From Corbicula japonica (taxonomy: Eukaryota > Mollusca > Bivalvia > Venerida > Cyrenidae): 64,000 nucleotides of DNA. The position numbers and the translations under genes are program-made. The stretch spans positions 62,001-126,000 of the forward strand of contig JAZAYU010000116.1 in assembly GCA_038501625.1 (NCBI GenBank). Reading direction: 5' to 3'. Shown here piece by piece: positions 51,070 to 61,743 of the stretch. The notes under the pieces are model-generated. The model did no database searches, was not told the DNA's origin, and saw only the letters and a program-made list of their open reading frames with translations. Numbering within the stretch: the stretch's first letter is position 1; each line of letters begins with the position of its first letter.

Positions 51070-52465
51070 AACTGTACAAAAAGGCCCAACAATCCCTTAT
51101 CTTGAAATCTTTTAATGACAACACAATGAGAAGAAAAAAGCCCTAGTGTTAACCATTACCCATGATTTACAGGAATGTTGATAGTTAATCCCATGCACAT
51201 GTCAAGGAAGATTTAGAAGCCCTGAAGAAGGTTGAACATTTTTATCCCATTATGAGATTGTATTTGGATATCACAAGAGGAAAAGTTCAGAAATTAATGT
51301 TTTTATTTGTCTGATCCAGATTTCTATATATCTTAGTGAAAGTTGCTGCATTTACCACTGTTCTTGAGTGATCATAGTTATGCCCCAATTTACTTTAGGG
51401 CCAAGATATTGTCTTTTAAGATCCTGTGCAGTGTTTTATTAGTTTGTTCCTGGGAATAATTCATAAATACACATCATAAACTTCTGAGAAATTTATTTCA
51501 CATCAAACAATATTTCATATTCAGTCTTCAATCAAGAATACAAAACCATTAATGAATTAATAAATATATCATTTAATTACATGTATAATCTTAAAAATAT
51601 TTTCACTCAAATTTTAAATGATTTTGATTTGTGTTAAATCAATAATACTGTTATGCACCAAACAAAAATTTCAAATCCATAATACTGCCTGACAAAAATA
51701 ACTTTCTTTAAGTTATCTTAGAATATAATAGAAATGCATTAAATAATATGCACAATAGTATAATAAGTAAAAATGGGTGGTTGTGTAAAAGATTTATAGC
51801 GGTGTCTATAGCAAAAAAATACAACAACAGATTTTTAGAATTTAGGAACTACTGTTTTATTAAACTATCTGATTTCATTGAGAAATGAGCAATGCTTTTA
51901 ATGGGAATGAAAAGCATAGAGGTTAGTTTTCAACTCCTCAATCAACAATTTTCTACTGAATTTTCATCAGAAATCATGTGTAGATCCTTCTTGAATGTAG
52001 AAAAAAATCTAAAAATCCACATGATAAATGCAAACTCCACAACGAATTCCCCAAAAACGAGGCAAATAAATTGTATATTTAAAAATAAATTATATCATTC
52101 AAAAGGTTAAACTTTTTCAGTGTTCTTTTCATATAAAAACTCCGAAATTACAAGAAAAATGTGCTAAAGTGTTTTTAAGTGTAATGTGCAAAGATACATT
52201 AAAGATAAAGTGTTATATTATATAAAAGTATCACAGACATGACAGGAATTGCACTCTCCAAACAAAACACAGAAACACACAATCACATACAAATAATCTT
52301 TTTAAAGTTAAAATTGGCAGTTGAAAATTAACAATATACTTGATATATTAAATCATTTCAAATAATCTTGATAACCCTGTGTAAAGATTTACAAATATTT
52401 ACATGTTAGAAAGCTGTACCTTTTTCATTATGCATTCTCTGCTAAAATACTTAACATACACAATG
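51070..52465. other. Intergenic, very AT-rich, no recognised feature
   Basis: Short open frames here show no domain features. Confidence 0.45.
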
Positions 52466-52471
52466 CACTAC

Positions 52472-52713
52472 TTAACCCTTTCCCGTACAGATACGCCTTT
52501 ATTGCTAGGGCGAACAGTTTAGATCCAGATCAGCCGGCACATCTGTGCCATCTGATCAGGATCTAAACTGTTCGCTTTTTGATTCGTTAGGTTATTTCTG
52601 ACCAAAATGCGACCAGTGCAGATCCTGATCAGATGGCACGGATGTGCCGGCTGATCTGGATCTACACTGGTCGTACATGCATAAAAATGCGTATCTATCC
52701 AGGAATGGGTTAA
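52472..52713. mobile_element. DH double-hairpin repeat, reference copy
   Basis: 242 bp, TTAA at both ends. Hairpin 1 GGGCGAACAGTTTAGATCC with GATCTAAACTGTTCGC is perfect in its outer 16 bp. Linker TTCGTTAGGTTATTTCTGACC. Hairpin 2 GCGACCAGTGCAGATCC with GATCTACACTGGTCG. The two hairpins have different outer stems, but each pairs with itself. Confidence 0.95.
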
Positions 52714-52797
52714 TATACAAGCTGCAGCGTAACAAAAATTGACTTTCCAACTACAAGCAGTGGCAGAAAAGGTGGCCAAATTATGTATTTAAAGTTT

Positions 52798-53044
52798 TTA
52801 ACCCTTTACTCCATGGGATATGACTGTTATCCATAGCAAACAGTGTAGATCCAGATCAGTAACTCCATCTGTGTTATGTGATCAGGATCTACACTGTTTG
52901 CTTTTGAATTTATTATGTTGTTTTTTTTTTACTAAGAAGTGACTGGCATAGATCCTCATCAGAGGCATGCATGCCCTGGTAACTCTGGATCTACACTGGT
53001 CACTCATGTGATAAAACCCATATATATGTGGAGTAAAGGGTTAA
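52798..53044. mobile_element. DH double-hairpin repeat, TTAA at both ends
   Basis: TTAACCCTTTACTCCATGGG to TGGAGTAAAGGGTTAA; hairpin 1 AGCAAACAGTGTAGATCC with GATCTACACTGTTTGCTT; linker TTATTATGTTG plus poly-T; hairpin 2 GTGACTGGCATAGATCC to CTGGATCTACACTGGTCAC. Confidence 0.92.
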
Positions 53045-54335
53045 TGAGCAGGACGTAACATTTAGGAAGAAAACTTCCAATAAATTTGTAGTTAAAGCCC
53101 CAGCCCTAATCTTAAGTAAGAATACACTATGGAAAAATCAAATTTGTCCATATAGACTCAAATATATAAACTCTCTAACAGAACACAAAAGGTCCGATCG
53201 AATTCTTTCTTATAGACGGGATTTTCAATGATAATGTTAAATTATAGTTAACAAACTTTTATTAATAAGAAGCTAAATATAATGCAGCTATATTTAGCAT
53301 CTATTTTTGACGACGTGACCACTTCATGCGCAACTTGATTTCTTTGACGTTTTGGAAATCCTACTTTCGCTTTTAGTTGCGCGGACCATATTTATTTTAG
53401 TAAATTAAAATTTTATAAGCCCGAACTAATGCTGCAAATTTGTGCCTACAGTTCCAAATACATGTAATATTTCATACAAGAGCAGGTTAAATTGAAGTAA
53501 TGCCACTTTAACGTTTGTCGTACATTGACAGTCTAAATGATACAATGTCCCTTTAAAAATATGTGGTTGCAATACTGGCAGACATACTTGTGAAATCACT
53601 GGACTTGAGCACTAGCAGTTACGTTATTGCTCTGGTATTGTTCAAGCTGCTCTGTTAATATCCCCATGATCAACATACTGCATTTTGTTCATAAGCGTGT
53701 GGAGAAAGGGGTTGTAAACTGCTTGTTCTTCCAGTTCTAATGTGCTTATATCACTGTCAATAAAAAAATTTACATCCGATACATTATCTACTTTTTTACA
53801 AGTGTTGCCTATATGCATTGATTCATTTTTTACTACAAAAGCACCTTGTAAACATTTACAATAATGAATCCTTTGAAAAAAAAAACAGAGGAAGATTTAA
53901 TAAACCATAGATATTGATCAATACAAAAGAGCAATGAAATAAAACAGGTAACACACTGGATCTGGGAGTCACACTAGAAGTCACTAAGCAGTGAATTGGC
54001 AGATACGCTGATTACTTATCTACATATATACACACCTATCAATAATTTCAAAACCTAAAACTTAACAAACAAGTACACCAAATGTGAAAATTAGCCAACG
54101 GGCGGTAAAATAAAAGTAAATGTATCTCTTAATACTGGAATGCAATCAATTTGATTTTCATTCAATAAATAACATTTCTTAATACTGATTTTAAAACATC
54201 GGTTTTGCAGATCTGTCTTCCATTTTCTAACGTGATTCTAGAGAGATTAAATGATGATTGTAAGTCTGATAAATGTCTGTGAAATAAAATATTCCAAAAA
54301 GATAAAATATTTGAAGATAAAAGGCTATATATCTC
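53045..54335. other. 3' flank / possible 3' UTR of the minus-strand gene
   Basis: AT-rich. AATGTCCCTTTAA near 53545 and ATATTTAG repeats near 53275-53300 are the only patterns. A minus-strand AATAAA at 53391-53396 is distant from the stop. Nothing else. Confidence 0.4.
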
Positions 54336-54575
54336 CTAAGCCATAGTTGGGAACCCAGTTGGGTTTGGCGCTCCACTGTGGTATGAAAGTGGCGGGGCGC
54401 CAGCTGGGTAGGGTTTTATATTGGCTTCACTGATTGGGAACTCCGCAGTGCCCGGATAGCCACGGTCCTTGATGTAGCTCATGTCAGGAGGGTAGGCGTA
54501 GCTGGGGTGTCCTGTGTATATTGAGGGGACAACACCTGGCTGGGCCTCTGGTGGAATCTGGATCTGACCTTGACC
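54336..54575 (-). CDS. DUF4476-like gene, last exon (residues 185-263)
   Basis: The acceptor reads TTGTTTGCAG on the minus strand. It encodes GQGQIQIPPEAQPG, HPSYAYPPDMSY, GYPGTAEFP and a GAPPLSYHSGAPNPTGFPTM end. Pro/Tyr/Gly-rich. Stop TAG at 54336-54338. Confidence 0.88.
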   Translation of the reverse strand, partial: GQGQIQIPPEAQPGVVPSIYTGHPSYAYPPDMSYIKDRGYPGTAEFPISEANIKPYPAGAPPLSYHSGAPNPTGFPTMA

Positions 54576-57500
54576 CTGCAAACAACAACATTACAGTTTT
54601 TGACCTTGACTTTGCAAACAACAACATTACAGTACCTGACTTTATACTTTTGTAAGCAGCATAAATACAGTCAAACAAGAAAAAAAAACAACAGGTAATT
54701 CAACGATAAATACTCAATCACTGGCGAATTTTCATTTATTTGAAGAGTAAAAGGAATTTACTGGTACCCACTTAACCCACTGAATTAGGTACAGTAAGAC
54801 GTCATTGTTAATCTTTCCCCATTCAGCAACACAGGCCTATAAAAACAAGACAGGAGCAAACCATGAGAACTGCATTGCTTCACTGTATTTTGATTATTTG
54901 GAGACAGAAAATAAACAGATTCATAATTGACATTAGTTGAAAACTTTTCATTAGGAATCTTGTTATTTAGAATAATACTCATTAATCATTTACTCCATAT
55001 ATAAGGATTTTACTGCATCTGCAACAAGTGTAGATCCATGTTAGCTTGTACATTCATTCCATCTAATCTTCTCTGATCTGGATCTACACTGGTTGCCTCT
55101 CGACTCAACATCTCAATGAATCTAAAAGCAATGAGTGTAGATCCTGATCTGATGGCTGATTGTGGTAAAAGTTGTATCTATGGAGTAAAGGGTTAATATT
55201 AACTTTTAAATTGTTATCATTACAAAATATACCTAGAAGGTTTAGGACGCACTCTTTCTGCAAGACTGACAATTATTTCCTTACAACAGGCTTAAGACAG
55301 TTCAAGGGGTGAAAGCAAACACATTCCAAGTTATTTAACCCTTTCCTGCATAGATATACCTGTATTGCGTGAGCGAACAGTTTAGATCCAGATCAGCCGG
55401 CACATCTGTTTGCTTTTTGATTTGTTAGGTTATTTCTGACCAAAATGCGACCAGTGCAGATCCTGAACAGACGACATGGATGTGCCGGCTGATCTGGATC
55501 TACACTGGTTGCACATGCGTAAAAATGCATAAATGTGGAAAAGAAGCAGACAGAACCTATTCGCCTTCACTCCATGAAGTTTAATCTTATCTTTAGAAAA
55601 GTACTACACAGAGCTAGGCCCAAGATCATAAAACTAAATCTTGGACCAGTCTAAAATCTTGAGCATCTAACCGGCTGAAATAGAGACAAGTCACCACTTC
55701 ATCCAATCAGATTCTTGAGATCTTTTCAGACTAGTCTCCAATCTTTATGATCTTGGACCATGCAGTTATGCAGTGAGATAAACCAGACAACAGTACAGTC
55801 AGTTATACATACTGGTATTTGTTGAGACTGATGATAAAGGTCACCATACAGATGTGGCACCATGGGTCGCGCTTGAGTGTAGAGACCTCCGAGGGCTGCA
55901 TAACCCTGGTGACCTCCAGCAGCCACCTTGTCGCCAACAAAAGAATTCACCTGTAATAAATATATGACAAAAATATCATTATCATGCTCATTGTACACTG
56001 ACACTAAGCATAAGCAATAACAATGCTCAAAAGGGCACTTGACTGGTAAGTTATTAGTAAATTTATGCACATACAAAAAATATTCACAAGCGACTACAAT
56101 TTCAAGCAAAAGCCTTCCACAAGTTATCATCATCTCTCAAACTTTAATAAGTTTCTAATTAAATTTCAATAAATGATCAAGTCTATAATTTTTGCATTCA
56201 TGGTTTACTTAGATAGATGAACTCTGTGCTACATAGATACAGGTTTTATTACATGTGCAACCAGTGTAGATTCAGATAAGCCCACACATCTGTTGCATCT
56301 GATCTGGATCTACAGTGGTTGCACATGTTATGAAGCCTGTATCTATTTAGCATAGAGTTAATCAACCAAATAACCCAAAGATCCTTTAAGCAAATGGTGT
56401 AGATCCTGATCAGTCAGCACAGATGTGCAGCCTGATCTGGATTTACACTGGTCCCACATAAGAAAAGTTCTAGCCATGAAGTAAAGGGTTAAAGTTTGCA
56501 ATGTCCAACGTATTAACACGGTAAGGTTGTTACAATGTCTTCTTACAGTACTAAGGATATTCAATGCTTTGTATTTATCAGCTTCGAAAGGGAATGCACT
56601 GAGGATGTACTCTTCTCCAAGCTTTGTCTGGCTGTCTGTTAACGCCCTGAAATTATACAAGACCTCTAAAATATAAGATTATGTATGACATTTGAAGAGA
56701 TGAGTGTTTCAGTTGTTATATCAGGTATTGATATCCTTCATTTTTCATTTGAATCTTTCACGTTAGAACAAAGCACAGTTTAGTAACCATGTGATGTAAA
56801 GGGGTGGATCCAGAGGAGACTGGTTAAATATAAATCACTTCAAGTCCAAAGAAATAATGAGAATTGTTTCATGTAATTTTAATGTATTTGGAGGGAAAAA
56901 AAGCCATGAAGTGCATATGGGCAATGAACAATTTTATTTAGTATATTATAAGCCTCCTGGAGTAAGTACCTTATAAATCACAAACATGCACTTTTTTGTT
57001 CAACTAACAAACTGTGATTTCAAGACAATTATCAATATAATTTCTAAAATTGAGTGACAGTCATGGAGGGGTGAATTGATTATATAATCTAATGTACCTT
57101 TTGATACAGTCAAGGACTATGAGCTTATCGTTGTGGACAGTAACAGCACCGATGATCTGCCGAGCATCTTGACATGTCATACGAACCAGTCTCTGTAATA
57201 ATGCAACAGTCCAGCCTTCAAGTACTTAGAAAATCAACCTATCATGTTAATTATGTACAAGTAGTAACACATTTGTGAATTACATGTATAAAATAAAACA
57301 ATTTAGCATAATAATTAAGACAAAAACATTATAAAAATATATTTAGAGCTTATTCTGAAAAAGCCAAAAACAGCTGGTATGGGCAAAACAGTTCATTTGG
57401 TAAGACTGATGTTAACATCTGAAAATGATATTATGTATTCAATGACATAAGCTTTTCCTGAAATAGTAAATTCATGTAGAAGTGTACCGCATGATTATAC

Positions 57501-60443
57501 CAATATGTTTACAGATATCACTGTTATTATAGAAGATTTTAAAGTGTAAACTTAAAATTATATAAGCATGTCTCACTGGTTCCAAGATTTTGATGGCTCG
57601 TATTCTGTCTGCTGGATTTGCAAAACAAAACAGTAACACAGAAGCCTGAAAAGTGATGAAAATCATGTTTGTGAGTTAACAAAAATAACGCCACACACAA
57701 CAGCAATGTTGATTACTAAAATTTCAAAAGACTCCCCTTATTACACATGCTCTTAAAACATGTATATTATAAATAATAAACCATAGGTTAAAGTGGAAAC
57801 ACTAATTGAAATCCTGTCTGTTACAATACAAGTATATGCATGCAGACCACTTTTGTCTGATTATCTGCTAATTTTTTAGGCTCGTTACATTGAAGTGCCA
57901 TTGGTATTTTATATAATGTTGGATTTTTAAATCATGGACATTTAAAGTACTTGGATATATGTTATAACTTAATATTCTATTGTTTACATGTTAATACATG
58001 TCTTTATGAAATTTAAACCAACAATTACATGAAGAAGATAATGGATAATCACCTGACTGGCATTGAAAAATCCCTTTGAGCCATACAGTATCTCGACTTT
58101 CTTTTCAGCAGAAAATGTTTCCTGGAAAATTTGAAAATTTTAATAGTAAATTTGAACTGACAGAGGCCATCTGAGTGTGATACCCTAGCTACTTTTGAAT
58201 ACACTCCTTGGTTCTTTAGTGTGCCTGGTTTACAGTTCCAACATATGCGCTCTCTTAATTAATTCTGTGAGTGAACCGGTACTAGTTGGGTGGGAACACT
58301 CAATAGTGTATCATAAAAGTGCATGGTAGACCAGTGTGTTTACTGTTACCTTTTCATATAGTAAGGATGTTTTTAATAAAATAAAGTTCAATTTTGTTAA
58401 CCTATATTATAACACAATTTTACACACTTTTTTAAAAAGTCAGAGTGTTGATAGAACCACCAGCCTCAGCATTCACCACAAAGATCAAAATGTTCAAATC
58501 AAACAACCTCAGAGTGATTCTGTATGAATCAGAATGCTGGTAAACAACAACAGCCAAAACTGAAAGCTTTCCAGAATAAGTGCCCATGAAGTGATGAATT
58601 CTCAAGATCATTTGGCCAAACATCATCTTCAATGAGGAACTATGCAGAAGGACAGCTGCAGTGGACTCAATCTAAGGTAGATTCATGAAAAAGTAAATGG
58701 ACATGTTTGTCTCATTCCACTTGACTCACTGCCAGGACTCACTCAGTCACTGTGATGGACCCCACAAGGCAATAGGGGACCAAAAGAGACCTGGTGAATG
58801 ACTGTAGAGAAAGAGCAGGAAAGCAGGTGTTTGACCCTCGAAATAGCTCCCAGGACAGTAGCAGACATGGCCAAGCTGAGATCTTTGGCTATTGTCTCAA
58901 GCACCTGGCTTAGAAAGGATTGAACAAGTGGGTTTGTTGATGAGTACATTTACAAAATGGAAGTTTTGTTAATTACTTTCAGTGTTAATACGGTTGAAAT
59001 GCATTTTTAGAAAACTTGATATTTGATAGTAAAACTAAAATGTGATGGTCCAACAAGTTTTAGTGGTACTTAACAGTTTAACTGCTTACTGCTATAATCA
59101 GTAATTATGTTGTTTGGGAAAAGAAACCAAGTTTTGTTGAACTATTACTATTCTATTCACTTGAGTTAAGTTCATTCAACAAAAACTTTCCAAATTGTAT
59201 TTCCAGCATTTTTGTTAACCCAACTACTAGCCATGTTATACATGACGTCACCAACAATTTTTCGGGGGTCATCTCAAAACAATAATACAAGTTAGACTAG
59301 ATAATCAGCCTGACAGCAATTTAACTTGTGTTTATTACTTTGAGAAACCCCCTTACATAAGATGATCACTGAGATCCTGCATAAAAGTAAATAAAGCATT
59401 CAGAGAGCTCATGTCAGAAGAGATGTCAAGAATGAAGTTTCTTTATTATAAAGTTAAACATTGTTACTTGAGTTTTGATAATAATTTAAACTTGTATATT
59501 ATTTAGTGCTGGCAGCATAAGGTCACTTCCAACAGCCTCGCTGTTGAGCTAGCTTTTCAGCGACGTAGTTGAAGTGTACTGACTGTCAAAACTAGTTAAG
59601 CAACGGATAGCTCGGTCAATGCCTGGATGGGTGTCCCACTGGGGGTGATAGGTTCAACCCCAGTTGGGAATTACTTCACTGGTGTCAGAAGTGCGTGCTT
59701 GACGAGCCCATGTGGTTGTTTTGGAGCAGGAGTAGGCTAGAAACTGCAGTCCACGGGTCTGTGCAGTTGATGCCTAAGCTCCGAAAGATAAAGGAGGGGA
59801 GAGTGTAGTGCCAGCAGCATAAGGTCACTTTCAACAACCTCGCTGTTTAGCCAGCTTTTCAGCGACGTAGTTGGTGTACCGACTGTCAAAACTAGTTAAG
59901 CAACGGTTTGCTCGGTCAATGCCTGGATGGGTGTCCCGCTGGGGGTGATTGGTTCGCCCCCAGTTGGGAATTACTTCATTATTTATGCATCTTTTTACAT
60001 GTTTCAACCGAAAATTTTGTGAAAAATTTTCATCTATAAAACTGTCGAAAGTACGAATCAAAACATCTGCACACACTTAGATGAAAACTATGTTTATGTA
60101 AAATACCACGAAAACTGGTTATACCACGAAAACTCGTTAGTCGACCATACATGTAGATAGACTTATGTTTCCAGTCTATCAAAACAAAAACAATGTGGGT
60201 ATCCAGTGTTGACTCTAAAATATTGGTATTGATTATAGAAAGTTCAGATAATAAAATTTCGGAGAAAAAAACGGGGTCCGTCTCCAAAGCACTTGTGGTG
60301 TAGGATGTATGAAATTATTTATCATCTGTGCCTAGAAACGGAGAGATTTCACACTTGCGAACCTGATTTATGCGATCGACCAGCTGTGCAAAGAGACTAT
60401 CCGGCATTGCGTCTTTAGCCATCTTGGTTATTTCAAGTGGCAT
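54336..60443 (-). CDS. DUF4476-like helical-repeat protein with Pro/Tyr-rich tail, 7 exons
   Basis: Complement of 60363-60443, 58053-58121, 57577-57645, 57098-57192, 56547-56646, 55813-55950 and 54336-54575. All borders are GT..AG and phases agree, giving 263 residues and TAG. Residues 30-138 hold a recurring pattern Q....IL..F.F..DK..AL.IL: FFNASQ...FANPADRIRAIKIL, MTCQDARQIIGAVTVHNDKLIVL and LTDSQ...ILSAFPFEADKYKALNIL. As I recall it, this is the shape of DUF4476, a domain of unknown function. From residue 139 the chain is Gly/Pro/Tyr-rich (GGHQGYAALGGLY, HPSYAYPPDMSY, GAPPLSYHSGAP), likely disordered. No signal peptide or membrane helix. Function unknown; a cytoplasmic protein is a guess. 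Confidence 0.8.
54982..55196. mobile_element. DH double-hairpin repeat in the last intron of the minus-strand gene
   Basis: TTAATCATTTACTCCATATA to TGGAGTAAAGGGTTAA; CAACAAGTGTAGATCC with GATCTACACTGGTTGC; hairpin 2 is shortened. Confidence 0.85.
55335..55545. mobile_element. DH double-hairpin repeat
   Basis: TTAACCCTTTCCTGCATAGA; GCGAACAGTTTAGATCCAG, hairpin 1 cut short; linker TTGTTAGGTTATTTCTGACC; hairpin 2 GCGACCAGTGCAGATCCTG to GATCTACACTGGTTGC. The right end has decayed. Confidence 0.87.
55616..55757. mobile_element. FB foldback, diverged
   Basis: GGCCCAAGATCATAAAACTAA and TTATGATCTTGG keep the outer arms; inner arms ATCTAACCGGCTGAAATAG and CATCCAATCAGATTC have mutated. 55 bp from the exon at 55813. 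Confidence 0.78.
55813..55950 (-). CDS. DUF4476-like gene, exon 6 (residues 139-184)
   Basis: The acceptor reads TTTATTACAG, the donor GTATGT. 46 codons in phase 0: VNSFVGDKVAAGGHQGYAAL, then TQARPMVPHLYGDLYHQSQ. Junction between the helical half and the Pro/Tyr-rich tail. Confidence 0.88.
56205..56351. mobile_element. DH repeat, single-hairpin form
   Basis: AACCAGTGTAGATTCAGATAAG with GATCTGGATCTACAGTGGTTG, outer ATACAGGTTTTATTACATG facing CATGTTATGAAGCCTGTAT. A solo hairpin with its own inverted spacers. Confidence 0.75.
56352..56491. mobile_element. DH repeat, single-hairpin form
   Basis: AAATGGTGTAGATCCTGATCAG with GATCTGGATTTACACTGG and GAAGTAAAGGGTTAA. Most distal DH copy found in the window. 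Confidence 0.75.
56547..56646 (-). CDS. DUF4476-like gene, exon 5 (residues 105-138)
   Basis: The acceptor reads ATAATTTCAG, the donor GTAAGA. Encodes ALTDSQTKLGEEYILSAF then PFEADKYKALNIL: the clearest repeat unit. Confidence 0.9.
56655..57090. other. Intron of the minus-strand gene, no recognised feature
   Basis: Contains GGGGTGGATCCAGAGGAG at 56803, a possible repeat trace like that at 32017. Confidence 0.4.
57098..57192 (-). CDS. DUF4476-like gene, exon 4 (residues 74-105)
   Basis: The acceptor reads ATTACAG, the donor GTACAT (weak). Encodes RLVRMTCQDARQIIGAV, then HNDKLIVLDCIK. Ends in a split Arg codon. Confidence 0.88.
57200..57570. other. Intron, no recognised feature
   Basis: AT-rich; nothing recognised. 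Confidence 0.45.
57577..57645 (-). CDS. DUF4476-like gene, exon 3 (residues 51-73)
   Basis: The acceptor reads ATCACTTTTCAG, the donor GTGAGA. 23 codons, phase 0: ASVLLFCFANPADRIRAI and KILEP. Confidence 0.9.
57650..58045. other. Intron, no recognised feature
   Basis: AT-rich; nothing recognised. Confidence 0.45.
58053..58121 (-). CDS. DUF4476-like gene, exon 2 (residues 28-50)
   Basis: The acceptor reads AAATTTTCCAG, the donor GTGATT. 23 codons, phase 0: ETFSAEKKVEILYGSKG then FFNASQ. Same length as exon 3, consistent with repeat-unit exons. Confidence 0.9.
58475..58930 (+). pseudogene. Decayed non-LTR retrotransposon, reverse-transcriptase C-terminal region
   Basis: In shifting frames the + strand reads KIKMFKSN..RVILYESECW, then ILKIIWPNIIFNEELCRRT, then WTPQGNRGPKETW and TVEKE. 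These match the order LLYGSE.W, IL.I.WP..I.N..L..RT and WTPQGKR.RGRPK.TW seen downstream of the reverse transcriptase in many animal non-LTR elements. Several stops and frameshifts break it, so it is dead. It lies antisense in intron 1 of the minus-strand gene. Confidence 0.78.
58935..59500. other. Intron 1 of the minus-strand gene, no recognised feature
   Basis: Nothing recognised. Confidence 0.4.
59503..59679 (+). repeat. tRNA-like SINE copy 1
   Basis: TTAGTGCTGGCAGCATAAGG start. The region GGATAGCTCGGTCAATGCC resembles a pol III A box and GGTTCAACCCC a B box, about 45 bp apart. Copy 2 follows 302 bp downstream. The tRNA relation is inferred from the boxes only. Confidence 0.6.
59805..59979 (+). 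repeat. tRNA-like SINE copy 2
   Basis: GTAGTGCCAGCAGCATAAGG start, TTGCTCGGTCAATGCCTGG and TTGGTTCGCCCCC. About 90 percent like copy 1 by eye. The piece between copies (GGAGCAGGAGTAGGCTAG and flanks) is the 3' part of unit 1. Confidence 0.6.
59980..60355. other. Intron 1 of the minus-strand gene, no recognised feature
   Basis: Contains a short direct repeat (ATACCACGAAAACTSGTTA near 60101 and 60121). Confidence 0.4.
60363..60443 (-). CDS. DUF4476-like gene, first coding exon (residues 1-27)
   Basis: ATG at 60443-60441; reads MPLEITKMAKDAMPDSLFAQ then LVDRINQ; donor GTTCGC (weak). The ATG is preceded on the minus strand by a T-rich run and CTAG, which could itself be a splice acceptor. The true 5' end may therefore be a further upstream exon. 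The alternative start at Met8 is less likely. Confidence 0.78.
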
Positions 60444-60508
60444 CTAGTTGAACAACAAAAAAAGGATTTTGTTTTGTGTAAAAATCTTGGCAAAGCTTTC
60501 CTGGCAAC

Positions 60509-60521
60509 AAGATGGCCACCT
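60509..60521 (+). promoter_or_regulatory. YY1-like motif upstream of the DUF4476-like gene
   Basis: AAGATGGCCACC lies 66 bp upstream of the ATG, reading on the opposite strand. AAGATGGC again spans codons 7-9. YY1-type sites are frequent near animal start sites. Suggestive only. Confidence 0.25.
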
Positions 60522-60559
60522 TGACTCTTCAAAGGAGAGCTGCGCTAACAGAACCCAAA

Positions 60560-61740
60560 GATTTTAATAATTTTACTTAGACTCTTGCACTGTGTTGGAT
60601 ACCAAATTTACGTGGTACATCCCAACAATCATTAAAAATATTAATTATTATGACTACCAGAGCACGCGTTGTCTGGGACAGGTTAAATACAAAATGATTT
60701 AATAATTTACAACCCATATTTGCAAATTTTTAAACACAGCCATGGAGGTATGTTAGATTTCGTTGATCATATACGCAGTAACAGAACTTTTGACATACAG
60801 TGGTGTGGGGCAAATCTGCTCACCTATCATAAAAGCTTAACTGTAGTGTATAACACGTTCAGTAGCTTGACACTGGTACCTTCTGTAAAGAAACTGCATC
60901 CACTCAGGAATTGGTTTTTTGCCATTTATATTTGTTTCAATTTGCTAATAATGCTTTTTTTATTATTGAAGGTAATACCGCTAATAAACCAATGTATTGG
61001 AACTGGTTTGATAAAAATGTAAAGACTGTTGGCCTTAACAGCCAGTTTTAAATGGAGATTTAATTTAAAAACTTAAGAAAATAATAGGCAATTTCTCCAC
61101 GTTATTTGTAAAAACCATCTGTAAATTAAAAAAGAAAGATTGCCAACTTGATATCCTAGAGCGCTTTGCATGCCTGGTGAATAAACCATCTACAGGTGAT
61201 CGTTATGCTTATTTCATTGGTTGCATGACGGTGGCAGGAGTTTAAGAGGTAATGAAGGTTTATGGGGAAATATTGTAAAAGGACCTAGAAACTAGTGCTG
61301 TTTCTTTTGTCCCTGCCATCGTGTTCTTGCTGATTGAACTCCAGGGACTCTGGTCCCGGTAAGATCATTGAGTATGCGACCTTTTACTTTACAATTCTAT
61401 AAACTTATTATTTGTTACATGTATATATTTCTGTGTGTTTTTGCATGAAACATTGTCGAGTTGATGGGTGGGTTGTTTCACCAAGACAACATGTATGGGA
61501 ACCTGTTGGGGCAAGTGTGAGGTTGATGCCCCCCAGAACCTGCTTTAAACCTTCAGTGGCAAATTGTTTTGCAACTGGCCTTTCCAAGGCGGTAACCCCT
61601 CGGGTTCTCACTTTCGTTTATTGTTTGTGGCGTCTATTTTGAAACTGACCATTGTATATCCATGCACTATTCTCATAAACTTTTTTGGCTGTCTGGGGAG
61701 GTGGCCTAACTTTTTGTGCGCAACAAGGACTTTTCTATAT
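60560..61740. other. Intergenic, unclassified
   Basis: Short open frames at 60720-61022 and 61408-61642 lack recognisable domains. The stretch 61210-61640 is richer in GC and may be an unidentified repeat. Confidence 0.35.
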
Positions 61741-61743
61741 ATA

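Noticed and set aside
55726..56133. 135-residue minus-strand protein
   Set aside because: It is exon 6 of the DUF4476-like gene with intron read-through at both sides.
60720..61022. 100-residue coding gene
   Set aside because: No domain, no splice context, codon use like the AT-rich background.
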